In this document: positions 1 to 7,950 of the stretch, in pieces | Position numbering within the stretch: position 1 is the stretch's first letter | How the letters are laid out: each line of letters begins with the position of its first letter | Assembly (NCBI GenBank): GCA_030590485.1 | Contig: JAUUYL010000012.1 | Coordinates: 1-43,054, forward strand | Direction of reading: 5' to 3' | Source of the DNA: Lentisphaerota bacterium | Lineage (GTDB): Bacteria; Verrucomicrobiota; Kiritimatiellia; UBA8416; JAUUYL01 | Length of the DNA: 43,054 nucleotides | Notes under the pieces: model-generated | What the model was told of the DNA's origin: nothing | Databases searched by the model: none | Seen by the model: the letters and a program-made list of their open reading frames with translations, nothing else | Position numbers and translations under genes: made by a program

Positions 1-120
1 CAAAACAGGTGTAGCCTCTCCCTGATCGGCTGAGCCTGGCAAATTCTTGATGACCATGCCTAATGCTTGGTAAATTCATGCAAAACACGGTTGCGAAGGA
101 TGATAATATTTGGCATTCTT

Positions 121-172
121 TATTAATTGTCTGTCCCTTGTATTTTGTATTAATTGTCTGTCCCTTGTATTT
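121..172. repeat. Tandem 25-bp direct repeat
   Basis: Two identical 25-nt copies (121-145 and 148-172) share the core AATTGTCTGTCCCTTG and are separated by TG, giving a period of 27. No credible gene overlaps them. The position close to the window edge, outside any operon, suggests the end of a small mobile or repeat element, but no transposase can be read here. The repeat itself is seen directly; its origin is a guess. Confidence 0.8.
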
Positions 173-265
173 GTCGGTGGTGTATGGTTCTCGGACCCAT
201 AAGGTCCCTATGGACCTGAGAGTCGAAGTATCTCGGCAGAGGGCTGAAGCTACGCCCGTACATCT

Positions 266-553
266 TTATTCATATTCGCATATGTATGCGGAGTCTACGG
301 AGGTCTTTACTTTTAATGTTGAGCCAGCGGGGACGTCGAATGATGCGCCTATGCCATAGTCTTCCCATTCTGCCTCGTCTTCGTAATAGACCGAGATCTC
401 ACCAAGAATGACTGTCATTATCTCTGTTGTTTCTGTCTCAAAATCGTATTCACCAGGCTCCATTACGCCCACGGTTTTTCTGCCATCAGTCGTACTCAGT
501 TCCAACGACTTTACGTTTCCCTCGAAATACTCATTAACCTCAACCACGATCAT
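266..553 (-). CDS. ppnP: Pyrimidine/purine nucleoside phosphorylase PpnP (YaiE/DUF1255)
   Basis: A 95-residue single-domain cupin whose length and sequence follow E. coli PpnP. It has N-EYF-G-VKS near the N-terminus, VGVMEPGEYDFET in the middle, the EIMTVILGE strand and a V-PAGS turn before the end. The family phosphorolyses several nucleosides to free base and (deoxy)ribose-1-phosphate in the cytoplasm (nucleoside salvage). The ATG at 553 is preceded on the minus strand by AAGGAG at good spacing, fixing the start. It stands alone, with an AT-rich leader holding a 12-bp palindrome. Identification is by recalled family resemblance and is strong. Confidence 0.93.
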   Translation of the reverse strand: MIVVEVNEYFEGNVKSLELSTTDGRKTVGVMEPGEYDFETETTEIMTVILGEISVYYEDEAEWEDYGIGASFDVPAGSTLKVKTSVDSAYICEYE

Positions 554-570
554 GCTCCTTATTAATTAGT

Positions 571-592
571 TTGTTGTTATCAACAATTGTTG
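571..592. promoter_or_regulatory. Palindrome upstream of ppnP
   Basis: CAACAATTGTTG at 581-592 is a perfect 12-bp palindrome. Together with TTGTTG at 571-576 it can also form an alternative hairpin (TTGTTG, loop TTAT, CAACAA). It lies 28-39 bp upstream of the ppnP start, where an operator or core promoter would sit. No matching regulator is encoded next to it, so an operator role is inference. Confidence 0.35.
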
Positions 593-752
593 TGTTTAAA
601 TATGAAGCGGTAACCATATAGAAATTTCAGGGAAATGCCAGAGATAAATGCTGAATAATGACAGACCGCGCGTTGGGTTAAGATTTTGTTTAAAACTGGC
701 AAACAGGGGGTGGATTTAGTACAATGATTACGGGGAGAAAGGAGGTGATGAG

Positions 753-920
753 ATGTTGATGAAGGATAAAGATTCACAGCGTGGGCGTGGTGATATGGCG
801 TCGAGATGGATGAGTCCAGGAATGCGAAATGGCAGTTTTGCTTCTCCGCGGCATTGTGGTGCGCAGAGTGAGCATGGCTGGTTCTGGGCGATGGCACATA
901 AGTCTGTCAGACATCATTAG
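753..920 (+). CDS. Small ORF, 55 aa, function unknown, perfect Shine-Dalgarno
   Basis: The ATG at 753 is preceded by AAAGGAGGTGAT (739-750 region), an almost full-length match to the 16S anti-Shine-Dalgarno, with 4-9 nt spacing depending on the pairing register. The ORF runs 55 codons to TAG at 918-920. The product is basic, with Met, Trp, His and Arg (MLMKDKDSQRGRGD at the start, KSVRHH at the end), one Cys, no obvious membrane segment and no family I recognise. TACAAT at 720-725 could be its -10. The exceptional ribosome site argues that it is translated; the lack of homology argues caution. It could also be a leader peptide. Confidence 0.45.
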   Translation: MLMKDKDSQRGRGDMASRWMSPGMRNGSFASPRHCGAQSEHGWFWAMAHKSVRHH

Positions 921-1137
921 TCCGTGTTTTTAGCAATCCTGAGTTGCTGGTTCGAGATGACTGTCCTGTTCCTTGCAGGATAATCACCCTGTGGGTATTT
1001 GTATACTTTTGCCATTTGCTATCTGCATGTTACGCCTGTAGGATGCTGTTCCTTAAAGACACTGGGAATGTGGAACTAAAAAAAGTTTCTGCCCGAGCAA
1101 GGTTGTGGTGGTTGAATTAAATAATGGAGAATGAGAA
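921..1137 (+). other. Non-coding leader of rph with two small hairpins
   Basis: No gene is visible here. Two short stem-loops occur: AGCAA/TTGCT at 932-948 and TCCTG/CAGGA at 964-980. Neither is followed by a U-run, so neither reads as a rho-independent terminator. A run of A at about 1078-1084 lies upstream of rph. The stretch may be a structured 5' leader; nothing matches a riboswitch class I know. Confidence 0.3.
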
Positions 1138-1830
1138 ATGAGAGAAGTATCTTTTGAGCGTAATTATGTTAAACATCCGGCTGGTTCCTGTCTGGCGGCA
1201 TTTGGTGACACTAAGGTCATTTGCACGGCAAGTGTGTCGAACGATTTGCCGCCTTTTCTGAGAAACTCAGGAAAGGGTTGGGTAACTGCTGAGTATGCGA
1301 TGCTTCCTGGTAGTACTGGCGGCGGACGCAAGAGACGTGATGGCGTCAAGAAGGATGGGCGTAGCACTGAAATACAGCGATTGATAGGCCGTAGTCTCAG
1401 GGCTGCTATTGATATGGAAAAGCTGGGCGAAGTGAGTATAACCATAGATTGCGATGTCTTGCAGGCGGATGGAGGTACGAGAACCGCAGCCATTAGTGGC
1501 GGATGGGTAGCGCTCTATGATGCTTTGCGTAAAGTTGCGGAGGAGCAAGGCAAGTCGGGTCCAGAATATTATCTACTCGGTCAGGTTGCGGCGGTGAGCG
1601 CCGGTATTGTTGATGGCAAGATTATTTGTGATTTGGATTATGCAAATGATTCTACTGCGGAAGTGGATATGAATGTGATCATGCGTGATGGCGCGCTGGT
1701 TGAAGTCCAGGGCACTGGTGAGCAGGGTGTCTTTTCCCGTGAAGATCTGGATTCGTTACTCGACGCATCTGCTGCGGGCATCGAGATTATTATGAAAAGA
1801 CAGCTGCAAGCCTTAGGAATAGGCACTTAG
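1138..1830 (+). CDS. rph: Ribonuclease PH (N-terminally short)
   Basis: Phosphorolytic 3'-5' exoribonuclease that trims tRNA 3' ends. At 230 aa it carries GDTKVICTASV, PPFLRNSGKGWVTAEYAMLPGST, GRSTEIQRLIGRSLRA, the DCDVLQADGGTRTAAI block and EVDMNVIM, i.e. the whole catalytic core including the phosphate-binding Arg of GR-TEIQRL. The oddity is the N-terminus. The family normally opens with an R-DGR...LR segment of about 11-13 residues before the VSFERNY strand, but here the ATG (SD GGAGA at 1126-1130) is directly preceded in frame by TGA at 1132-1134. The protein therefore starts at MREVSFERNY. No other frame encodes the missing motif. The rest looks fully functional. Confidence 0.95.
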   Translation: MREVSFERNYVKHPAGSCLAAFGDTKVICTASVSNDLPPFLRNSGKGWVTAEYAMLPGSTGGGRKRRDGVKKDGRSTEIQRLIGRSLRAAIDMEKLGEVSITIDCDVLQADGGTRTAAISGGWVALYDALRKVAEEQGKSGPEYYLLGQVAAVSAGIVDGKIICDLDYANDSTAEVDMNVIMRDGALVEVQGTGEQGVFSREDLDSLLDASAAGIEIIMKRQLQALGIGT

Positions 1831-1839
1831 CAGGTCTGC

Positions 1840-1861
1840 TTTTATCGTTTAAACGAGAAAA
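1840..1861. promoter_or_regulatory. Near-perfect palindrome between rph and argC
   Basis: TCGTTTAAACGA (1845-1856) is a perfect 12-bp palindrome. It extends to 22 bp (TTTT-A ... G-AAAA) with one mismatched pair. It does not resemble an ArgR box. It could be a weak bidirectional terminator for rph or an operator. It is seen in sequence; its role is unknown. Confidence 0.35.
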
Positions 1862-1962
1862 ATCTGTCGACATAGATCTGTTTGCCGTTTTCTGCACGCT
1901 AACCACAGCAATCACCCCGGTACGGCCATATATTTGGAACCGTTGCTCTTACCACTTGTCAC

Positions 1963-1991
1963 TTGACAGTCTGATGGTGCGGAGGCATAGT
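1963..1991 (+). promoter_or_regulatory. Sigma-70-type promoter for argC
   Basis: A consensus -35 TTGACA (1963-1968) is followed after 17 bp by CATAGT (1986-1991, 4/6 match). It would start transcription near 1998, just upstream of the argC Shine-Dalgarno AGGAG at 1999-2003, leaving a very short leader. Confidence 0.45.
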
Positions 1992-2011
1992 GTTTCGCAG
2001 GAGAAATGAGA

Positions 2012-3058
2012 ATGATAAAGGCGAAAATAGTGGGTGCAGGGGGTTATGGAGGAGTGGGGCTTCTCGAGTTACTTTTGGGGCATCCTGAAGCGGATGCGGT
2101 GGAACTGGTGGATATCGATAATGCCGGTACGCCGATAGCCAATCTGTATCCACACTTAAAGAGTTTCACTGATTTAGTTATAACTGATTCAGCTTCTGAA
2201 GATGTGGACGTTGTTTTTATGGCAACCCCCGACGGGGTGGGCATGACTCTCGCCAGTGATGAGCTGGAGAAGGGTGCTAAGGTAATCGACTATAGCGGTG
2301 ATTTCAGGTTCAACACGCCTGAAGCTTATTCGGAGTATGCTTCAAGGATAGGGTTGGATACGGATCATCGTGCGGAAGCATTGCTGAAGGAGGCGGTTTA
2401 TGGATTGCCTGAACTGCATCGGAAGGAGATTGTGTCCGACACGAGGGTGATTGGTAATCCAGGGTGTTTTGCTGTGAGCTGTATTCTTGGTCTTTCACCC
2501 GCGCTTAAGAACAGTCTTATTGAAAGCGATGGAATTATTTGCGATTGCAAGACGGGTGTTTCTGGTGCTGGAAAGAATCCCAGTCCGGCTTTTCATTATC
2601 CCGCAAGGTACGACAACATGAATGCATATAAGCTGGCAGGGCATCAGCATGTGTGTGAGATTGAGCGGGAGCTCGGAATACTTGCGAAAGCTGATATAAA
2701 GGTGACTTTCACGTCTCAGGTGGTGCCTGTTTGCAGAGGTATCATGTCGACACTTTATGGGAGCATGCGGGAGAGTGTCAGTGAGTCTGATGTTGTTGAA
2801 GCTTATCAGACTTTTTACAGTGATGATAATTTTGTCAGGGTGTTTGGAAGTGATGTCTCTGTAGGCAGCATGGATGTAAGGGGTACCAATTACTGTAATC
2901 TCGTGGTGAGCGTTGATGCGCGGACCGGCAAGTTGCGGGTTGTTTCCTACATTGATAATCTGGTCAAAGGTCAGGCGGGATCGGCTCTTCAGAATATGAA
3001 TCTTCTGTTTGACCTCCCTGAGACTGCGGGATTGTCTTCACCTGGAAGATATCCATAA
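2012..3058 (+). CDS. argC: N-acetyl-gamma-glutamyl-phosphate reductase
   Basis: NADPH-dependent reduction of N-acetylglutamyl-5-phosphate to the semialdehyde, third step of arginine synthesis. The nucleotide-binding loop VGAGGYGGVGLLELL (about residues 7-21), YSGDFR, the active-site Cys in NPGCFA (about C152) and the GHQHVCEIE histidine region are all present. Length is about 348 aa, normal for type 1 ArgC. The ATG at 2012 is preferred because AGGAG (1999-2003) is 8 nt upstream; the in-frame ATG at 2006 lies only 2 nt from it. No other arg gene is adjacent. parB follows 19 nt later, probably co-transcribed. Confidence 0.95.
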   Translation: MIKAKIVGAGGYGGVGLLELLLGHPEADAVELVDIDNAGTPIANLYPHLKSFTDLVITDSASEDVDVVFMATPDGVGMTLASDELEKGAKVIDYSGDFRFNTPEAYSEYASRIGLDTDHRAEALLKEAVYGLPELHRKEIVSDTRVIGNPGCFAVSCILGLSPALKNSLIESDGIICDCKTGVSGAGKNPSPAFHYPARYDNMNAYKLAGHQHVCEIERELGILAKADIKVTFTSQVVPVCRGIMSTLYGSMRESVSESDVVEAYQTFYSDDNFVRVFGSDVSVGSMDVRGTNYCNLVVSVDARTGKLRVVSYIDNLVKGQAGSALQNMNLLFDLPETAGLSSPGRYP

Positions 3059-3077
3059 GAATAAATGATGGAGATAA

Positions 3078-3992
3078 ATGATGGCGTCAAGTAAGCAGAA
3101 AAAAGGTTTGGGTCGTGGTTTAGGTGCCCTGATAAAGGATGAGACCCCGCCGCGCATTACTGTACCTGCTGGAGATAATAAGGGTGGTGCGCAGGAACTT
3201 CCGATCGAAAGAATCTCGAAGAATAAGATGCAGCCCCGAAAAAAGTTTGACGAGGAAACTCTTGCTGAGCTGATGTTGTCGGTCAAGGAACATGGAATTC
3301 TGCAGCCGCTTTTAGTTCGGGCGGATGGTAATGATTATGAGCTTATTGCTGGCGAGCGCCGTCTCAGAGCCGCGACTGACGCCGGTCTTAAGAAAGTTCC
3401 TGTTGTAATCGTGGAGGCTTCTGATGGCGTTGCCATGGAAATAGCGATGGTGGAGAACCTTCAGCGTGAGAACCTGAATATACTCGAGGAAGCCATGGGC
3501 TACGAGGTTCTTGCGGAGAAGTTTAATTTGACGCAGGAGCAGATAGCTGAACGGGTTGGTAAAGCCAGGGCCTCGGTTGCTAACGCAATCAGAATTCTTT
3601 CATTGCCGGCGGAAGTTAAGGGCTTTATTGCGTCAGGAGATTTAAGCGCGGGTCATGCAAAGGTTCTAAATGGGCTGGATATCGAGCAGGAGCAACTTCT
3701 TTATGCCAGGCGCGCGGTCAAGGAGAACTTGTCGGTGCGTAACCTTGAGAAACTCGTCAATAAAGCCAAGCGAACTCCTGCGAAACCGAGAGCTTCGCGG
3801 GAAGATATTCCTCGCGCGCATCTTTCTTATTTGTCGGATAAATTGCACGGGCATTTCGGAACTAGTATACGTGTAACGCCATGTAGGACATTCGCTAATG
3901 GTAAAAAGGGAAAAGGCTCTTTAGAGATCGATTATTTCTCAAATGATGATCTCGACCGTATTCTATCGCTCATGGGGATAGACGGCGAGTAA
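3078..3992 (+). CDS. parB: Chromosome-partitioning protein ParB (Spo0J family)
   Basis: CTP-dependent parS-binding clamp for chromosome segregation. The N-terminal ParA-interacting tail KKGLGRGLGALI is at residues 8-19. The ParB/Srx CTPase domain follows, with QPRKKFDEETLAEL, GILQPLLVR and GERRLRAA, then the helix-turn-helix LTQEQIAERVGKARASVANA and a C-terminal dimerisation part. Length of 304 aa is typical. Two adjacent ATGs (3078, 3081) follow GGAG at 3070-3073. There is no parA partner and no recognisable parS palindrome in this window, so the gene is separated from the usual parAB pair. Confidence 0.94.
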   Translation: MMASSKQKKGLGRGLGALIKDETPPRITVPAGDNKGGAQELPIERISKNKMQPRKKFDEETLAELMLSVKEHGILQPLLVRADGNDYELIAGERRLRAATDAGLKKVPVVIVEASDGVAMEIAMVENLQRENLNILEEAMGYEVLAEKFNLTQEQIAERVGKARASVANAIRILSLPAEVKGFIASGDLSAGHAKVLNGLDIEQEQLLYARRAVKENLSVRNLEKLVNKAKRTPAKPRASREDIPRAHLSYLSDKLHGHFGTSIRVTPCRTFANGKKGKGSLEIDYFSNDDLDRILSLMGIDGE

Positions 3993-4022
3993 TACGAATT
4001 GATGAGTAATGAATGACGAACG

Positions 4023-4976
4023 GTGAATTTAATGAAGTCGCAGGTCCTCATTCGTAATTTTCTTAGTTTCATAATATTTTCTTCCTGCCTCATGGTGTCC
4101 TGTTCTGAGCGCGAAGTTTCACCACATTATATCCACATTGATTCTAGTGTTTTGTCTGGTGAGGGTGCGTTTCAGGAGGTCGATGACTTCGTGGCGCTTG
4201 GACCGCGTGTAGCCGGAACGCCGGGTGGGGGGAAGGCCGCAGGGTACCTGGCGGATAAGATGAAGGCACTTGGACTGTCAGTCACTGTTGATGAGTTTAA
4301 TGCGGAAGTCCACAAAGAGAACGTGACGTTCAGGAATGTGACAGCTCGTTTGCGGGGGAGCGGAGACGGTATTGTTGTGATAGTTTCTCATTTTGATACG
4401 AAAGCGGGAATAAGTGAAAAGTTTGTTGGTGCCAATGATTCAGGATCAAGCACTGGCCTGTTACTTGAGCTTGCTAAGATTCTGAACGAAGTACCGGCAT
4501 TACCGTATGATATTATCTTTGCTTTTTTGGATGGAGAGGAATGCAGGCGCAGGTATAGTGATAAGGACGGTTTGCACGGAAGTCGGCGGCTTGCGGGGAA
4601 GTTGAAGCGAGAAGGTGATGCGGCTAAGGTTCTGGCTGTAGTGGTTTTGGATATGATCGGTGATAGGGATCTTTCTGTCACGTTGCCCAGGAATTGTTCT
4701 CCAGAATTATTAGGTATGGTTTTTGACGTGTCAAAAAAGCAAGGAGTGCGGGAAATGTTCTCGCTGGCGAAAGGGGATATTCTGGATGATCATGTTCCCT
4801 TTATTCAGGCGGGTATGCCGGCGGTTGATCTTATTGATTTCAGCTATGGCTCCAGTAAGGCCGCAAATGACTATTGGCATACGGACGAAGATACAATGGA
4901 TAAGATCAGTGCGGACAGCTTACAGACCATAGGGCGTATTGTCATAGGACTGCTCAACGAGTTGATGGATTTATGA
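4023..4976 (+). CDS. M28-family zinc peptidase / glutaminyl-cyclase-like lipoprotein
   Basis: It begins with a hydrophobic signal segment (FLSFIIFSSCLMVSC) and a lipobox-like MVSC, so it is probably anchored in an envelope membrane. The M28 metal-site motifs follow in order: VSHFDTK (His), GANDSGSSTG (Asp), FLDGEEC (Glu-Glu), VVLDMIGD (Asp) and YWHTDEDT (His). DGEE, the LHGSRRLA-like segment and DDHVPFIQAG resemble bacterial and animal glutaminyl-peptide cyclotransferases as well as aminopeptidases, so either activity is possible. Start is GTG 4023 or ATG 4032; neither has a clear SD. The stop overlaps the next start by 4 nt (ATGA), making it the first gene of the glycan operon or translationally coupled to it. 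Confidence 0.85.
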   Translation: MNLMKSQVLIRNFLSFIIFSSCLMVSCSEREVSPHYIHIDSSVLSGEGAFQEVDDFVALGPRVAGTPGGGKAAGYLADKMKALGLSVTVDEFNAEVHKENVTFRNVTARLRGSGDGIVVIVSHFDTKAGISEKFVGANDSGSSTGLLLELAKILNEVPALPYDIIFAFLDGEECRRRYSDKDGLHGSRRLAGKLKREGDAAKVLAVVVLDMIGDRDLSVTLPRNCSPELLGMVFDVSKKQGVREMFSLAKGDILDDHVPFIQAGMPAVDLIDFSYGSSKAANDYWHTDEDTMDKISADSLQTIGRIVIGLLNELMDL

Positions 4977-6049
4977 AGATACTTGTAATAGGCGCCGGAT
5001 TTGACCGTTCAGAAAAGGCTTTATTGAAGGGGCTGGTTTCTGCGGGGATTGAAATTGAGGTGATATATGATCCGGAAGCTCCTGATTATGCTCTGCTTGA
5101 GTCTTCTGATGTTGTCTCCGAAGGCATGCGTTTTTCGAGCAGGCTCGACTTTAAGTCGCTCAAGATATTGAGGAGGAAGATTGAAAAAGGTGAATATGAT
5201 ATTATTCATTCGCTTACTAATCGGGCATTATCCAACTCGTTGATTGCGACCCGAGGAAGAAGGGTTGCTCATATAGCTTATAGAGGTACGTTAGGACATT
5301 TGAGCCGTTTTGACCCGGCTTCATGGATGACTTACTTGAACCCTCGGGTGGATCGTATTGTTTGTGTGTCTGATGCGGTTCGAGAGTATCTTAAAACTAT
5401 GGGCTTACCGGACTCACTGCTTGTGACAATCTATAAGGGGCATGACGTCGGGTGGTATACAGGGGAATCGCCGGGCATTCCTTTGGAGCTTAATGTTCCG
5501 GCAGATGCATTTGTTGTTGGGTTTGCAGGGGGGCTCAGGCCTGTGAAGGGACTGGAGTATCTTATTGAGTCAGCGAGCCTTTTGCCTGAGGGTGCAAATA
5601 TACATTATCTTTTACTTGGGGAAGGAGCGCTTGATGTGAAGTTGAAACGAATGGTCCGAGAGAAGGGCGTTGAAAGAGTAGTTCATTTCGCTGGATTTCG
5701 TGATGATGCTGCTTCTATAATTGGTGCATGTGATGTATTTGTTATGCCGTCAGTTGAGCGGGAAGGATTGCCTCGAGGGGTAATCGAGGCAATGGCGCAA
5801 GGGTTGCCGGCGATTGTTACCAATGTAGGGGGGATGCCTGAGCTTGTGCGTGATTCAGAATGCGGGATTGTGATTGAGCCCAGGAATGCTGCGGCAATAG
5901 CAGATGCCGTAAAGATTCTTGTTGGCGACAGAACGAAGGTCCTTGAGTATGGGCAAGCGGCGGCGAAGCGAATTGCGGTCAATTTCAACATCAATGATAC
6001 CATTAAGAAAACAATTGATCTTTACAGGGAGGTATTGAGCTCTGAATAG
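4973..6049 (+). CDS. Glycosyltransferase family 4 (GT-B)
   Basis: 358 aa with the two-domain GT-B layout. The N-terminal half contains DIIHSLTNRAL and DRIVCVSDAVREYL. The C-terminal half contains VVGFAGGLRPVKGLEYLIESA, the donor-binding E-x7-E of EREGLPRGVIEAMA, and VTNVGGMPELV. It transfers a sugar from a nucleotide-sugar donor, presumably onto a lipid-linked glycan at the cytoplasmic face. Donor and acceptor cannot be read from sequence. It overlaps the M28 gene by ATGA and starts the run of nine glycan-assembly genes. Confidence 0.9.
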   Translation: MKILVIGAGFDRSEKALLKGLVSAGIEIEVIYDPEAPDYALLESSDVVSEGMRFSSRLDFKSLKILRRKIEKGEYDIIHSLTNRALSNSLIATRGRRVAHIAYRGTLGHLSRFDPASWMTYLNPRVDRIVCVSDAVREYLKTMGLPDSLLVTIYKGHDVGWYTGESPGIPLELNVPADAFVVGFAGGLRPVKGLEYLIESASLLPEGANIHYLLLGEGALDVKLKRMVREKGVERVVHFAGFRDDAASIIGACDVFVMPSVEREGLPRGVIEAMAQGLPAIVTNVGGMPELVRDSECGIVIEPRNAAAIADAVKILVGDRTKVLEYGQAAAKRIAVNFNINDTIKKTIDLYREVLSSE

Positions 6050-6065
6050 CAAGCAAACATCTGAA

Positions 6066-6878
6066 GTGAGTATACTGATTGCTGCATATAATCAGCTTCC
6101 TTTCTTGCGCAGAACTCTGCTGGGGTTGATTCGGCAGACGTTCACGGATTTTGAAGTTATCATTTGTGACGATGGCTCTGATGCCGATATTGGTGCTCTT
6201 GTTGATGAGATGACTGGAAGATTTGAGTTTGGACTTCAGCATGTGCGTCAGGAAAACGAAGGTTTTCGAAAGTGCATGATGTTGAATAAGGGGGTTTTGA
6301 AAGCCCGGAGTGATTATCTGATTTTTCTGGATGCCGACTGTATACCGCACAAATCTTTCATTGCCGAACATGTGTGTGAACGGGAGCGAGGGCGCTTTTT
6401 GGTTGGTCGGCGAGTAGAGTTGGGTGATAATGTTACCGGAGATTTGGATGATGCTAAGATTTTGGCGGGTTGGCTTGAGCGGCGATGGTTGATGGCATTA
6501 TTGGACGGTCTCATGAAGAGGGTTCGTCATCTTGAGGCTGGCGTATATTTCCCTAGGTTTATTAGGTCAGGTGTTGATAGTGGTGCGATGGGTCTTTTGG
6601 GCTGTAATTTTTCCTGCTCGAAAGATGATTTATTGGGTGTTAATGGTTTTGATGAAGATTTTACCTCGGCAGGCGTAGGGGAGGATACGGATCTTGAGCG
6701 CCGTCTGAGGCTTGGAGGATTGAAGAGTAAAAGTGTAAAACATTATGCGATATGTTACCATCAGTATCATCCGCTTGTGGCTGGACGAGAGAACAGTATC
6801 GAATTGTTGAAAAAGCGGGAGTTCAAAGGCGGTGCTCGATGTGTGATGGGTTTGGATAGATATGATAGGGTCAGTTAA
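6066..6878 (+). CDS. Glycosyltransferase family 2 (GT-A)
   Basis: The GT-A fold opens with VSILIAAYNQLPFL, then FEVIICDDGS and the metal-binding FLDADC. It ends with the GEDTDLERRLRLGG segment typical of chondroitin-synthase/galactosyltransferase-type GT2 enzymes. Start is uncertain. GTG 6066 begins right at the first strand and lacks an SD, whereas an in-frame CTG at 6042 sits 9 nt after AGGGAGG (6026-6032), inside the end of the preceding gene, and would add eight residues. It overlaps the next gene by 17 nt. The sugar specificity is unknown. Confidence 0.88.
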   Translation: MSILIAAYNQLPFLRRTLLGLIRQTFTDFEVIICDDGSDADIGALVDEMTGRFEFGLQHVRQENEGFRKCMMLNKGVLKARSDYLIFLDADCIPHKSFIAEHVCERERGRFLVGRRVELGDNVTGDLDDAKILAGWLERRWLMALLDGLMKRVRHLEAGVYFPRFIRSGVDSGAMGLLGCNFSCSKDDLLGVNGFDEDFTSAGVGEDTDLERRLRLGGLKSKSVKHYAICYHQYHPLVAGRENSIELLKKREFKGGARCVMGLDRYDRVS

Positions 6879-7950
6879 AAAGAAAATATTATTGATGGAT
6901 AAGGTTCTTCTGAGTCCTCATCCTGGCGCGGCTAGAGGGGTGGAGGTATTCAACCTTTTTTTGATTCGTGAATTATCTGAAATGGGATGCAAGATTACTG
7001 TCCCATGTCACAGGGAGTGGGTCGAAACGATCCGTAACGCGGGGACGGAAGTGGAAACCATCGAATGCTCGATGACTGGCAAACCTATTGTGACCGGTCT
7101 GATTGCTGCTTCCAAGCTGACGCGCCGAAGGTTTGACGTTCTTCATCTTGGGAATGTCGCTAATGGCCTTATTCCTGCGGTGAAGTGGCTTTTCTTCGCG
7201 GGGGTAGTGAAGAGATGTGTGCTTATGTCGCACAGGGAGCCATCGCGAAGGTTTGTGCATGCTCTGAAGGGGCTGCGTTGTACTGTTCTTGCCGTGAATG
7301 GTGTTATAGCGGAACATTATAGTGATGCTGGTTATGATGATGTTCATGTGTATTTCGGGCTTCCTGACACGGATCAGTATTTTCCTGCAGAGAAGAAGAA
7401 GGGTGACAAATTCAATTTCTGTGTTGTCGGCTATCTTGATAACGCATGGAAGGGTGCTGATACAGCAATTGAAGCCTTCAGGAAGGTGCCTGGAGATATA
7501 CGCATTTCGATGAACCTGCATCTGGTATCTTATAAAGATCCACCTGCTTTTGAAGAAGACGACATTATTCCCTACAAATGGATGTCGTTGGATGCGATTC
7601 CTGAGCTATTAAGGGGGATGGACGTTATGATTGTTCCCTCGAGAGATGAAGGGGTGATGAGGGAAACGTTTTGCCTTGCGGCAGTACAGGGTATGTTGAC
7701 CGGACTGCCTTTGCTTGTAAACGATTTACCGATTCTTGTGGAGAAAGTAGTTGATGCGAAGAATCGGATTCCAGGGATGGTCTTCGACGGCCCGGAGCGG
7801 CTTACAGCATCAATGGTAAGTGTGTTTCAGGATAAGGCTCGACGTGAGGATATGTCTGAAGCGGCGCGTGAGATAGCGCTTGAGCGATATGTTTGGAGCA
7901 CGGATGATTTCTGTCGAAGGTTTCTGTTTAAGGAAGGGAGCGAGAGTTGA
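6862..7950 (+). CDS. Glycosyltransferase family 4 (GT-B)
   Basis: 362 aa. The N-terminal acceptor domain starts with KKILLMDKVLLSPHPGAARGVEVFN, whose GG-V-like loop is typical of GT4. The C-terminal donor domain contains FCVVGYLDNAWKGADTAIEAF, MIVPSRDEG and FCLAAVQGMLTGLPLLVND. The EX7E element is degenerate compared with the first GT4 of the cluster (R-D-E-G...FCLAA), so catalysis by a slightly different donor site is possible. It sits in the overlapping operon (17-nt overlap upstream, 1-nt TGATG overlap downstream). Confidence 0.85.
   Translation: MIGSVKKKILLMDKVLLSPHPGAARGVEVFNLFLIRELSEMGCKITVPCHREWVETIRNAGTEVETIECSMTGKPIVTGLIAASKLTRRRFDVLHLGNVANGLIPAVKWLFFAGVVKRCVLMSHREPSRRFVHALKGLRCTVLAVNGVIAEHYSDAGYDDVHVYFGLPDTDQYFPAEKKKGDKFNFCVVGYLDNAWKGADTAIEAFRKVPGDIRISMNLHLVSYKDPPAFEEDDIIPYKWMSLDAIPELLRGMDVMIVPSRDEGVMRETFCLAAVQGMLTGLPLLVNDLPILVEKVVDAKNRIPGMVFDGPERLTASMVSVFQDKARREDMSEAAREIALERYVWSTDDFCRRFLFKEGSES

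Noticed and set aside
1-79. Two short minus-strand frames open to the left edge (from 57 and from 79)
   Set aside because: Only 19 and 26 codons are visible and neither shows a recognisable motif; they may be the start of a mobile-element gene but cannot be supported.
63-359. 98-codon plus-strand ORF at the left edge
   Set aside because: It runs through the tandem repeat and then antisense to ppnP, has no SD and no family motif; the repeat itself creates the open frame.
580-897. 105-codon minus-strand ORF
   Set aside because: His- and Ser-rich low-complexity translation, antisense to the small ORF with the perfect ribosome site; no SD of its own.
1100-1140. Frameshift hiding the RNase PH N-terminus
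   Set aside because: None of the three upstream frames encodes an R-DGR-like segment, so a simple indel does not explain the short start.
2700-2730. parS-like sequence TTTCACGT inside argC near parB
   Set aside because: Only half of the parS palindrome is present; the second arm does not match.
6973-7521. 182-codon minus-strand ORF
   Set aside because: Lies wholly antisense inside a clear GT4 gene; no recognisable protein.
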